Shown piece after piece: positions 21,376 through 32,001 of a stretch of 64,000 nucleotides of DNA. Below the pieces are notes generated by a model. The model had not been told where the DNA came from, did no database searches, and saw nothing but the letters and a program-made list of their open reading frames with translations. The translations under genes and the position numbers were made by a program. The first letter of the stretch is position 1. The number at the start of each line of letters is the position of its first letter. The DNA is from Sympetrum striolatum (lineage: Eukaryota; Arthropoda; Insecta; Odonata; Libellulidae): contig OX388346.1 of the NCBI GenBank assembly GCA_947579665.1, forward strand, positions 88,848,615-88,912,614. The letters run 5' to 3'.

Positions 21376-22750
21376 ATGCTATAATATTCCACGAGAATTA
21401 ATTACATTGAATGAGTGTTAGATAAATGTACCAAATGATAACCAAGACTGATTGCATATTTGTTATAACAGTAACTTTATCCTGCAGTATCTAAGTTTGT
21501 AGTATGTATGAGTAGATATCATAGGTATTAATGTCTACAAAAATGTAGGTAAAGATGGGCTGAATGTAGTTGATCTACCACAGTGGTTACTTATTACTAA
21601 AATCAAAACTCTGATTGATTCCACCCATCCGTCAGAGGTGAGCATCTGCAATACTGTCTGGGGGTTGGAGTAACAGAATAGAGGTAATGGGTGGTTCTGA
21701 AACAAGGAAAATTGAGTTCCTTCAGGACTCAGTGGAATGTTTGGGTCTGTTCCAGAAATCTGAGAGTTGTGTACAGCATGAAGTAAAGGGAAAGAAATTG
21801 ATGAGACTCCACTTCAAAGAATTAGTAACCACAAGATAAATAAACAAAGAAGGAAGGTGTAAATGTTTACCTGCCCAAGAAAGCAGCCAACAAGAGATAA
21901 AAGAAATCATACCTTCTCCAAAGGCAGTGTCATGTAATAACCACATTCTAGAATCATATGATAACCCAGGCACAATATTCTCCACTGCCAGTAACAATAG
22001 GTTACTTTGTGAACTGAGTTAAATCCATGTAGAGGTGAGAGAGAGCATTAACTGTTGACGGTTGAGACATTAGGTGGAGAGAAAAACATCAGCAGTCAAT
22101 AACTACTCTTTTAGCCATAACTTTGTCAACGATGAGATTGATTCCCCCAAAGTATTAATTACCTCCTTTTATGATTGATCACATCCCTGAAGATTCACCC
22201 ATTATCTCAATGCCTTTCATTGTAGCATTCCAACCACATCACTGAATAGCAGATGCATGCCATGGTTCTGATGGGTGGAAGAAGTCTCAGCCATTGTTTA
22301 AATTGAAGTTTATTCCAACTTAATGTAACTACAGCAGTAATTAATTAGATTCATCACATATTTTTATGTCTAAGTTATCTGTTATCTGTAAGTTAATTTC
22401 TTCATTTGATGGATAATTTCTCACAAGAGAAAACAAATACACTAAATGAAATCCCTTGAACCAGATTCCTTGTAGCTAGCAAGAAGCTCAAATATTGACC
22501 TAAGTGATTCTCATAATATTGGAGCAACAGACATTTTATTTTAATGATATACCTAATGGAACAGCTTCACTGACCAATATTTCAGTGATCATAAAATGTA
22601 GGTCTTCACCTCGGCAAAGGAAGTCTTAAAAAGGAAGAAAATAAGATCTTTCCTTTTGTTAATGGTGGAGATGTAACACAATCTCAATGGTTCATTTTGT
22701 ATTCTTACTACTGAAAAGATATAAAAATACACACATCAGAACACTATATT
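21376..22750. other. Non-coding DNA
   Basis: No coding signature or inverted repeat recognised. The 21590-21800 part is less AT-rich and may be an old repeat, but I could not assign it. Confidence 0.35.
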
Positions 22751-22757
22751 TCCTAAT

Positions 22758-22816
22758 CTATTTCCTCTTCCTCATCAGCTGAAGAATTGATACTTTCTGA
22801 GAGACTGCTGGTGGTC
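22758..22816 (-). CDS. Candidate terminal exon of an unrecognised minus-strand gene
   Basis: The minus-strand acceptor tatttcag ends just above 22816. In one phase the exon reads TTSSLSESINSSADEEEEID and a TAG at 22758-22760, a typical Ser-rich acidic C-terminus. That phase is not the one delivered by the exon at 23683-23728 (which would give DHQQSLRKYQFFS and a stop), so an exon may be missing between them or the two do not belong together. Not recognised. Confidence 0.35.
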
Positions 22817-22889
22817 CTGAAATATTATTTTATCTCTAATGAGAAATGTGCAGGATGTCAAATCAGTGCCAAGTAATTTAATATAGGTA

Positions 22890-23165
22890 AAATAAATGTA
22901 TCGTATGGTTTAGGCATTGGGAAAAAACATAAACTTAACTAGATATCAACTCTAAATTTGAAAATGAGTATCTATAACTGGTGCAAGTGAAGCATGAATA
23001 AAATAACAAGGAAGAGGATGGGTGAAAATTACACATTAATATTACTCTTGCCATGAGCATGTACCTCTCAATCACTATGTAAATATATTTATCAAAATAA
23101 TTGGTCTAATTTATGGAATCACCAGCTCTATTTCTCATATAATTACAATTGTAGAAGTAGTTCAT
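22890..23165. repeat. Copy 1 of a local diverged duplication
   Basis: Collinear with 23365-23605. Shared blocks are gcattggg(a/c)aaaacat, aaattt(g/a)aaaatgag(t/g)atc, atgtaaata(t/c)attta and aattggt(c/g)taa...tatggaat, ending ttcatgcctt / ggaatgcctta. Old, indel-rich duplication lying between exon-like segments of the unrecognised minus-strand gene. Confidence 0.6.
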
Positions 23166-23364
23166 GCCTTGCCCTTTCACAATATATTCACTTCCCTGAC
23201 AGGATACCATTACCTTTAAGTTAGATTTAATTCATGCCTAACTTTTTAAGGTACTCACTTCCCTTAGTTTTTATGCCTTACCTAGTAATGGGATGTGATG
23301 TTGTAAGGGCTATTTCATTTTTAAAGTGGCACCCTGAAAGAATTTGTTGGTAAATAATAGGAAG

Positions 23365-23605
23365 AATGAATCACATTATTTTGCCATTGGGCAAAACATG
23401 AAATTAACTTGGTATTTACAACAAAATTTAAAATGAGGATCGATTTTAGTACATAAAAATAATAAAATATTGTTCTTACTTTTAGGGTTTACTTCTTTAT
23501 CACTCCTCATGTAAATACATTTAGCAGGGTAATTGGTGTAACATATGGAATGAACTATTCCATATCTCATAGCCATAGTGTTCAAGTAGGAATGCCTTAA
23601 CATAG
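23365..23605. repeat. Copy 2 of the local diverged duplication
   Basis: Same order and orientation as 22890-23165 (see that entry); the separation is about 450-480 bp. Confidence 0.6.
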
Positions 23606-23682
23606 ACTATTAGCTCTATTTTCCAGAAAAATAACCTAGGTTTCATTATTTTAAGGTGAATAAATAATAATTGTGAACATAC

Positions 23683-23728
23683 CCTTGGGAAACCATGACA
23701 TTTCTCTGGGCCTACTGTACTGAACAAT
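23683..23728 (-). CDS. Exon of an unrecognised minus-strand gene
   Basis: Bounded by acceptor ttttctttag (minus strand) and donor AGG|GTATGT. The 46 bases start with the single base needed to complete the split codon from the exon at 24096-24193, then read LFSTVGPEKCHGFPR with no stop. The matching phase across a 367-base intron with good splice sites supports a real exon pair. Function unknown. Confidence 0.45.
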
Positions 23729-24095
23729 CTAAAGAAAACATCTAAGGTATTCTTAAACTGTTAAAAGAATCAGTTACTCCACATTTTACCTTTTTTTTAG
23801 TTGAACTGCGATAAGTACGAACAATATCCTTCTACTGTAGACAGCTCTGATAACGCAAATTAAACAGCAAAGGACAAGTAAAGCAAAATATGGTAACATT
23901 TCTACAATTTGTAAGCATTCCTGATACATTCCATTGGTGTATTCAATGTGAAGTTTGATTAGCAATGCATTGGTAGTCATGAACTATGCCACCAAACTGC
24001 AAGCGGTAATTCGTTACAATAACTTATTATAATAATTTCTTCCATTAAAAACATACCAAATCTACAAGTAGATAAAAAAATCATTTATTACTTAC

Positions 24096-24193
24096 TGCTT
24101 TGCAGACACCACGTTGTTCAGGAAGCCTAGAAAAGAATGCAGGCTGTTGCCTGGCTTTTCGGCGGCTCCTGAGCCACACGATAATTCAATCTC
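24096..24193 (-). CDS. Exon of an unrecognised minus-strand gene
   Basis: Acceptor atattttcag and donor GCA|GTAAGT bound 98 bases reading EIELSCGSGAAEKPGNSLHS, then FLGFLNNVVSAK plus two bases (CA) that join the next exon to give Gln. Base composition is clearly richer in G+C than the flanks and the reading is free of stops, both unusual in this AT-rich region. No 5' exon was found in the window. A 170-bp hairpin element sits 22 bases above the exon start in the upstream intron. I do not recognise the product. Confidence 0.55.
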
Positions 24194-24214
24194 CTGAAAA
24201 TATTTTAAGTGACA

Positions 24215-24384
24215 TCCCGGTAGGATAGGGAATTCAAAATAACAGAGGTCCTAGAAAATAGACTCTTCTATAATATTATCATATAAAACTCACACACATT
24301 TGGTGTGAGTTCAATCAAACTCACACCAAAAAACTTGTTTGTTTCTGGGACCTCTGTTATTTTGAATTCCCTATCCTACTGGGA
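24215..24384. repeat. 170-bp near-perfect hairpin element
   Basis: The left arm at 24215 (TCCCGGTAGGATAGGGAATT, then caaaataacagaggtcctag) is the reverse complement of the right arm ending at 24384, with two mismatches over about 43 bases. Inside, a second stem pairs TTTGGTGTGAGTT with AACTCACACCAAA. It looks like a small MITE or foldback; no target duplication is obvious. It lies in the intron just upstream of the exon at 24096-24193. Confidence 0.8.
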
Positions 24385-24939
24385 TGGTTCATATAATATT
24401 TTTGAAGAAAACTTCATATAATGGTCATTATTTTGTTTCTACTATTTATGTATCATATAATGTTGCCATCACTGTAAAATACACTGTATATGAAACATTC
24501 ATTACTTACATCTGTTCACATTCCTGGCCATAGAATTTCCACTACCACCTGCCTTACGTTTCAAACAGTAGAGACGGCTTGTGTAGAACCCAGAACCTTT
24601 TTTAACATGTTAATTCATATAACCGAACTGGTAGGAATAAAACTTATTTAATCCAAAGTTTGAAGTCAATATAAATCCATTGCGTGATTCCAAGTTTCCA
24701 TTATTCCCAATTGCAATGCATAGAGCTCTGGGATCGAACCAAGGACCACCATGGAAATGTTAAAGAGTGTATATGAAATTTATTTATGATCTCTAATCAC
24801 ATGCTGGGTTTTATGTTTCCATGTGATTGGGAAGGGATTTAAAAAATTCTAAAAATCGTCACAATGAATTTAAAATAGGATAATATTTGCCCTAACCTAG
24901 CGTCGAACCAAGGATAATCTTTGAAGATGTCTTTATAGT

Positions 24940-25190
24940 TTTCGTTGAATTTGCACGACTTCCAGTGATCCCTCAAATTTTAACTCACTAATTTTCCAGG
25001 AAGTTCCTCAAAACATTTTCCAAAAATCCCTGCAATTTATCCTTATGGAAAAAATCGGTATTTTGGGGCCTTCTGGAATTGAACCCATGATGCTGAGGTT
25101 GAAAGTCGCATTTCATCCTGTGGTTGCACCCTATGGCCAGTATGTCGTAAAAATTTCAAGTCAGTGATGCTAGTGGAACATGGTTAAAAT
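24940..25190 (-). mobile_element. tRNA-derived SINE-like copy 1
   Basis: On the minus strand a box A-like TGGCCATAGGG (25129-25139) is followed about 43 bases later by a box B GGTTCAATTCC (25075-25085), the internal RNA polymerase III promoter of tRNAs and SINEs. The downstream body matches the second copy at 25480-25735 almost along its length (shared ccttatggaaaaa, cctcaaaa.attttcca and ccaggaagt segments). Further B-box-like remnants lie at 24730-24740 and about 24900. Confidence 0.5.
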
Positions 25191-25479
25191 TTTTATCCCC
25201 TATATATAAGTGCTAGTAAAAGTTGCTTGCATACTGCAAGCATATGTTTAAAGTACTACAGTTTGCAAAGACTTAATGAAAATCATAAAAGAATTACCAT
25301 GTATTACCTCGGTTCACATGCCTGGGCATAGAATTTCCACGTTCTCAGTTAATCAATCATAAATAACTTGAAATTCCTGCAATAACTATTAAATAGTAGG
25401 GGGTGTCAAGCGCAAGGCCTTTTGCAAAATGTGAATATATGTAATGCCCTGGTAGAAATAAAACTTTTTTAATTAAAAT

Positions 25480-25735
25480 TTTGAATTTGTTGTACGACTT
25501 ACAGCATCCCTTGTATTTCAACTCTCAAATTTGCCAGGAAGTGCCTCAAAAAAATTTTCCAGAATCCTTTCATTGCATCCTTATGGAAAAATTTCGGGGC
25601 TTTATCGCATCAAACCCAAGACACTGGGTAAAAATCGCTTTTTTTCTGGTGATTACACGTTATGGCCAATATGTCATAAAATTTTCAAGTCAGTGACACT
25701 TGTGGAACATGGTAAGAATTTTGATCCTCACTGAG
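25480..25735 (-). mobile_element. tRNA-derived SINE-like copy 2
   Basis: Same family and orientation as 24940-25190. The box A-like segment TGGCCATAACG is at 25658-25668; the box B region is decayed (GGGTTTGATGCGA, 25606-25618). A copy of the 5' part recurs at 57480-57570. Confidence 0.5.
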
Positions 25736-25812
25736 TGTGTGTATATATATAGGTATATCCAGAGAAACGTCTATATACAATAGATATCCAGAGAAACATC
25801 TCTATATAATAG

Positions 25813-25960
25813 ATAATAATAATAGAGTTTATTGTTTTGTGGAGCGCCACCTAAAACAAATTTGGATTCAACTGTTTTACATAAATCGCAGTGAGCAAAT
25901 ATAATAATACATCAAAACCAAAATTAAATGCAATTTTTTCAACCAAAGAGTTTTTGGATC
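25813..25960 (-). pseudogene. 3' tail of a minus-strand non-LTR element
   Basis: On the minus strand the sequence ends ...caataaactctattattatta, an AATAAA-type signal followed by TTA/TAA repeats, the typical tail of CR1/Jockey-like elements. No coding part is attached; it abuts the plus-strand RT fragment that begins near 26085. Confidence 0.35.
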
Positions 25961-26084
25961 TATTTCAAAATTATTTAACAAACATAAACATACTGAAAAT
26001 ACATTTACAGTTCATGTCTTTTCCATTACTAATTCCTTACTATTCATGAACGTTCTTCCCTCTCATCTTGCATCCAGTACTCCT

Positions 26085-26913
26085 CTTCTGTATGCAGATA
26101 ATGCTTACTACACTCTAACAACTTACGTGATCTTACTGAACTATGTAATTCATCAGTTAATTATCTATTGAACTGGTTTAAAATAAATTGTTTGTCTCTG
26201 AATTGCAATAAATCTGTTTACCTTCAGTTTCATACTAAACAATCTTCACCATCCTTAAGCCTTCTTAAAATGAATGATCCTAATATTTCCCATTGCTCTT
26301 CTATTAATTTTCTCGGAATATGCATTTCAGAAAATCTTGATTGGAAAATGGATTGGACATGTTGACAATGTCATGAAGAAAGTCTCCTCTGGGATTTTTA
26401 TGTTACTTAAACTTTATCCTATTGCCTCAACCAAAACCTTAAAGCATGTTTATTATGCCAAAATACATTCCCATCTATCCTATGCTGTCATTTTTTGGGG
26501 AAATGCCAGCTATTCTAGCAAAGCTTTTTCACTGCAGAAACAAGCAATTAAATGTATCTCTGGTGTATCATATAGAGTGCATGGGATGCCTTTTTCAGTC
26601 CTTGAAAATACTTACCCTACCCTCAATGTCTATACTCAACTGTGGTCTATTTGTCAAAAAATACCCTAACTTATTCCCAACTAATTCCACTTGCCGCCAT
26701 CACAACACCCGTTGCAAGGATGATGTTCATCTTAATAGATATAAATTAGCACTCTCTCATAAAGGCCCTCATCATTCAGCCTCCATAATTTTTAACAAAC
26801 TACCAGAAAATATAAAGACCATTACTTCTATAACAGCCTTCAAAAGAAATCTGAATAAATATTCGCTCAAAAAGTCATACTATAGTCTTCAAGAGTTTAT
26901 AAGTGAGTCTTAA
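26085..26913 (+). pseudogene. Non-LTR reverse transcriptase, palm end to C-terminus
   Basis: Starts at the catalytic box, here LLYADNAYYTL (YADD changed to YADN). It continues LNWFKINCLSLNCNKSVYLQ, INFLGICISENLDWK, VMKKVSSGIFML, YYAKIHSHLSYAVIFWGNAS, LQKQAIKCISGVSYR, then, after a frame change near 26640, CRHHNTRCKDDVHLNRYKLA, ASIIFNKLPENIKTI and FKRNLNKYSLKKSYYSLQEF to a stop at 26913. The order is that of CR1/Jockey-type RT 3' halves. The replaced Asp and the frameshift make it inactive. Confidence 0.9.
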
Positions 26914-29099
26914 TAGTTTTCAATGGGTCATGTACTTTATATTTTATGTATTTTTCTATCATTATTTATATATTTTGCATTTGTATTTTATGCGTATGAT
27001 GTTCTGTATTCTATATTTTAAATCTAAATGATAAGCTTTCTTAAAGTATCTGAATAGCTTTAAAGGTCCAATCTGATAGTAAAAATTCTTGAAACAGTTA
27101 GATAATTGATGAAAAATACCTGTTATTAATAATCAATTGATATTTGTATGAAATACTACTCTGTGTTTATAATCATATCTTCGTAACCAATTCTATTCAT
27201 TTTTGAAGGTCACACTATTGTTTACATTCATTGAAGAAATATCTGTAGGACATTATTTAAGTAACCAAGAGTTCTACTGCTTTCTCTAACAATGGTTGAG
27301 TGATTTCAAGTAAATACTTAAAATAAGGAGTACATTAATTCCTGATATAGATTATATTTTCAGTCTTTGAAATTCAAGTTATTTGTATTTGAGAATATAG
27401 GCTGGTATACTTTGGAAGTCTCTTAAGGGGAGCCCACCAAAGTGAGCTGACATATGATCTGACACGTGATCTGGCATCTAAGTATCTTCAGGTTAAAACA
27501 ATGTAACTATAAAGAGAGAAAATTTTAACTAAAATGAATTTTTATGCAAAACAAATTATTCAAAAGTACAAATTCTATTCATGGACGTAGCTACAACATC
27601 AACTCATGTAGACAGAATTTCTTTATTTGAAAGTATCCAATTATTTTCTGGGTTATGAAAAAAATATCAGATATATGGTATTAATCCTATGTGTTATCAC
27701 TTTGCATTTATCTACCAATATGAAAAAGCCACAGCATTCCCAATTTTATGTACAAGAGCACTTGAGCATTTAAAGCACAATTTTAGGATTCAAAATGGGT
27801 TTAATGATATTAATTCCATACTTCATGAAGAAAAGATTTCCTACTTCACAGATATACCATTTGCTTTTGGACATCTTTTCTTGAAAATTTGAGATTTACA
27901 TTTAATAGAAACTAAGTTTATGAGTATTAGCTTCAAAGATGATATTTTCTATAGAGTGCTAACCTTATAGGCAGAGAAAGTTTATGATAGTTTATAAGAG
28001 AATCTTTAAAAATGTTATTAAAAACCTTTTTAATCAACCCTGCCTAAAGATTTATACTGAGATTTACTTTTTATTTATAATATGGCCAATGAATAAAATG
28101 AAATTACGGAATATAGAATTACATATTTGTAATTTCCATTCATCAATGAATTTTTAAAGGAATAGCAGCAGTGAAAAGCCATAGAAATAACAGCCAAATT
28201 AGTAAATTTATCAGCCAAATTAGTTTATTTATTTATAAATATTTTGGAATATATAAGTACAAAAATCTGTTAGAATTTTATGTTGGTGCCATTTTATTGG
28301 TTAATAATGTTGCTCCACAATGTAAAACCAGCCATAACCACATGTGGCATCTGAAGATTGTGCTGAAATTCTCTTCGACAATCATCTATCAAATGAAGCG
28401 ACTTTTTCAAAAGTAATTGAAAACTATCCATTCATAATGTTAACATCACTTAAATGCAGCAACTGTTTGTCAAAATGATTAAAATGGAAGAAAGATATTC
28501 TCAATTTCATACTGTAAAAACCATTTTTATAAGCAAATAATGGCAATTAAGCTTGTACCTGTATCTTTGACTTAACAGTTAAGCAGAAGTTCTGCAATTT
28601 AAGTATTGGCTCAAGGAATACCATGAAAATAGTGAAATATTTGATAAATTAAAAAAATTCATTCATTCATTCTTGTGAAAGAATCATCGGTATTTTATTA
28701 TTCTCACCACGCGACTCCTAAAAAATCAGTAATACAAAAATATGTTTCATACAAAAGTTATAGTTAATTACATTTTCTGAAACGTTTATAAGTAATAGTA
28801 TATATGTAAATTCATATTTATGGAGATATTTTGAAAACCGGAAATGAGCTTTGAAGAATGAAGCTCGACTTTCGGTAAACCGATTTACTCCAAAAACTAA
28901 TCAACTCTAACGACACCAACCAAAGTACTATATATGAAATTTGGTGTTGATACAACGAATGGTTCTTATGTTAGAGCACCCACAAATTACATAACAGCTA
29001 CTTCCGGTTTATCGGTATTTCACGAATAATCAACAAGACCTCCATTCTGCTCCAAGATACCCACTGTGTCAACAGATAATTACTTCAAACAGGAGAGTG

Positions 29100-29395
29100 A
29101 GTATTTCTCAAAAATCAAGCATAGTATTTGACAATATTCTGTATAAGTGTCATATTAGTGCATTTATTTAAATACTTGTTTGCTTTTTATACAGTAAAGG
29201 AGTTTTATTAAGAATTTTACTTTTATATTATCTGGTATATTATTTCAGATACCTGTAAGGAAACTGATTCTGTCAGATCCTTCCAAGAAAATGTAAAACT
29301 GTGAGAAGGGCAGTGGGAAAATTATGCTAAATCAAAGGATTCCACATTATGATATTGCAGGCTTTGTATTCTATAATATATTTCCTTTCAATTAT
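29100..29395. repeat. Copy 1 of a local direct duplication
   Basis: Shares with 29740-29960 the blocks tgtcatattagtgcattta, cctgtaa(g/t)gaaactgat and tc(a/g)g(a/g)tccttccaagaaaatgt, then aactgtgagaagggc and gattccaca...caggctttgtatt. Same orientation, about 600 bp apart. Confidence 0.75.
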
Positions 29396-29739
29396 AGCTA
29401 CTAAAATTAATTTTCACTAGTGATTATTCCTTACATATTTTTATTTGAATTTTTTCATTAATTTTTATAAAAGGTTGCAATATAGCTGCACCAGTATTAA
29501 GGAATAATCAAGGACAAGGAGGCATTACTACCATCTAGAAATATTAGGCCTGGGGTGGATATGTATTGGTGATACTCAATTGATAGTTAATCATTTTGCA
29601 TGAAGTTAATCATTATTATATTCTGACAAACACTATGAATCTTCTTTTATGATAATTTCAATCGAGGCTAAAAGACTTCGCATCTGCGCGGTGATCCCCT
29701 ATTACTTTATGAAGAAAGACAACCAACATGAGAGGAAGT

Positions 29740-29960
29740 GATTTGCAAGTTTAAGGCAAAGTACTTGACCATGTTCTGTATATATGTCATATTAGTGCAT
29801 TTATATTATCTATTATATTATTTCATTTGCCTGTAATGAAACTGATGCTGTCAGGTCCTTCCAAGAAAATGTAAAAACTGTGAGAAGGGCTGTGCAAATA
29901 ATGGTATATCAATGGATTCCACAGCATGACATTACAGGCTTTGTATTGTAGAATATCTAT
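29740..29960. repeat. Copy 2 of a local direct duplication
   Basis: Collinear with 29100-29395 (see that entry), with fewer internal bases. Confidence 0.75.
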
Positions 29961-31897
29961 TATTACATTCCTATTAACTCGAGATATACCAGTAATATAT
30001 GTGTATGGCATGGTTGCCTAACTCCGATATTCAGTTGCTAATTTTTCATGAACTAAAGGCCATTGAGTTAAACGGCCAGTCATGTGTCCACTATTTTTAA
30101 GCAAAGACCATTCCCCTGAAAGATTCGTAAGAATCAGTTAGTGTAGTAGAACTACCCATGAACCTGATGTCCCCCTTAACGTTGGTTCAAATTTTCATTA
30201 CTTGAAATTGTTTGGTATCAAGTCAGCAGGGGTTACCACAATCCAATTGCAATAGTACTTATTAGGTAAGTTTAGGTCAAATTAGGTTTTAGGTTAAATA
30301 GAAAAAAATATAGGGTATGTGTTCGAAAGTAATGACTGATTTTTTTGGGACACCCTATTGTCCATATGGCTTGGAAAATCTAATACGATTGTGTAGGTAG
30401 TGACATATAAGCCAAATATCCCCTCAGTAAATACTCTCTGTCTAAGCGGTATCCATTGTGTGTATGCCATGGCATTGGCTATGTAATAAAAAGAGGGTAT
30501 TGCACCACAAAAATACATCTTTATTTCACAACATGCCCATCAACACAAAGCGTAGCTGGTACAATATTATTACCATCCTTCAGCAGTCAAACTGTAATTA
30601 ATAATTCTCTTGAATATTAGATATTTATATTCCAGAGAATATTTCAATAGTTATGCTTTACTTTACTTTACTCTGATCTCAATCTTCAATTTATCATCCA
30701 TTTTTATGTATATATACCCCATTCCTTTGAAGTGATCAACACAAAAAATCATTACTTCACCATTTTATGTTACATCAACATAAAGATACACAAAATTTCC
30801 CAGTTATACAATGTTTACATACATCAAATCTTTAGTATAAAACCCAAGACTTTATCCTACTGAAGGTAAATTATAAAAGTAATCTTCTACCCATATATAC
30901 ATTAAAAATTTGTTACATCATCTTCATAAATGTTATACTCTGTATTAGATGTAACATGTGAAAAAGGCAGGAGACCACTTATACCATCAAAGAATTCAAT
31001 TCTTTGATAGTATGAAACTTTAAATGCACAAGTGAGCAGAAGAGGGGGCAAGTTAAAGTGATAGAATACCAATGAGAGAATATTAGGCTCTTTCTAACCT
31101 ATTTCATATAAATTTTACATAATTATCAAAATTATAACCTTTTATTTAACAAAACCTCTGTTCCAAAAACAAATGACTCTGATGACATATGATTTATTTA
31201 ATTGCTTTTCAAGATGCAGGATGAAAATCTGCATTATTCAGAAACAAATTTTTAATTTTAATTTGAAATATTTGTCTAATAAACTATAATAATGCTGATA
31301 GTATCTCAAAAATTATGTACCAAATTTCAATCATTTAATATATCATATGGAATCATCTTAATTTTTGTTAATGGACATAAAGAGGTTGTGAAGTAATGAA
31401 GCTGTTTCTTTAAATAAGCATTACTTCACACATGGTCAATATTAAGTTGAGAGTGAGCATTATTTTTACTTATGCAGATTTGCATCATGGACAACAATCG
31501 TTATTAAAATTTTCATAACAACAGCCATTAACTGTGACTGATTAGAAAAATCCCTGCAGTGAAATTAAGCGCTTCTAAATGGTGAGTTTTTTCAATAGGC
31601 TTATGTGAAATTGTATATGTATGTGTGTAAATGTTAATTTTGTGTAAATTTATGTGTCGTGATAATTTCTTTAAGCCCAAAATAAAGATATCAATGCCAA
31701 AGTTAGAGAATAGGTAATCATGGATTTGGATATAGATAAGGCCTTGGAATTAACATTTACAGCAGGCCATCATAATGAGACTCAACGATAAACAGTAATT
31801 CCATGTATATGACATTATCTTTATTTATTGAAACTATTGATTGCCATACTCAATCAGTCAATGACTACAATGTGGCTTATTTCTTATAATCTATTTG

Positions 31898-32001
31898 TTA
31901 CACATCGCCATGCGTTGTATTGGTATTCTCTGCCATTATCATGTGCCAGATGCTGGTGGGTCCAGCACAGGAAGGGGAATTTTGTAATGATTTGCAAGCA
32001 C
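31898..32001 (-). CDS. Synaptotagmin-family gene, terminal exon (end of C2B)
   Basis: The acceptor (ttaagttgcag, minus strand) is followed by two bases completing the split codon from the exon at 33873-33972. Then it reads ACKSLQNSPSCAGPTSIWHM and IMAENTNTTHGDV with TAA at 31898-31900. The SIWH signature near the end corresponds to the MWH / WH motif that closes nearly all synaptotagmin C2B domains. The phase fits the upstream exon exactly, which is strong support for a continuous gene model across a 1.87-kb intron. The acidic-amide tail after WH is short. Confidence 0.75.

Larger units (their letters stand above)
26936..31897. other. Non-coding AT-rich DNA with one local duplication
   Basis: No coding exon recognised. 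Contains the 29.1 / 29.74 kb duplication listed separately and a short perfect palindrome atcaaagaatt/aattctttgat at about 30988. The right part is downstream of the synaptotagmin stop codon and should hold its 3' UTR. Confidence 0.4.

Noticed and set aside
23786..23980. 64-codon minus-strand frame with a hydrophobic stretch (LPYFALLVLCCLICVI)
   Set aside because: Considered as a membrane exon between the two supported exons, but its phase does not join them and a stop lies directly before the ATG.
24728..24745. GGTTCGATCCC box B, possible tRNA gene
   Set aside because: No acceptor stem or box A at proper distance; interpreted as a SINE remnant.
27400..27480. Minus-strand ATG frame of about 30 codons (MPDHVSDHMSAHFGG)
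   Set aside because: Contains a short internal repeat (gatc.tgtcagatca) and no splice or homology support.
30255..30300. Four TTAGG-like units, resembling the insect telomere repeat
   Set aside because: Irregularly spaced (ttaggtaag tttaggtc aaattagg ttttagg) and only about 45 bases; likely chance in AT-rich DNA.
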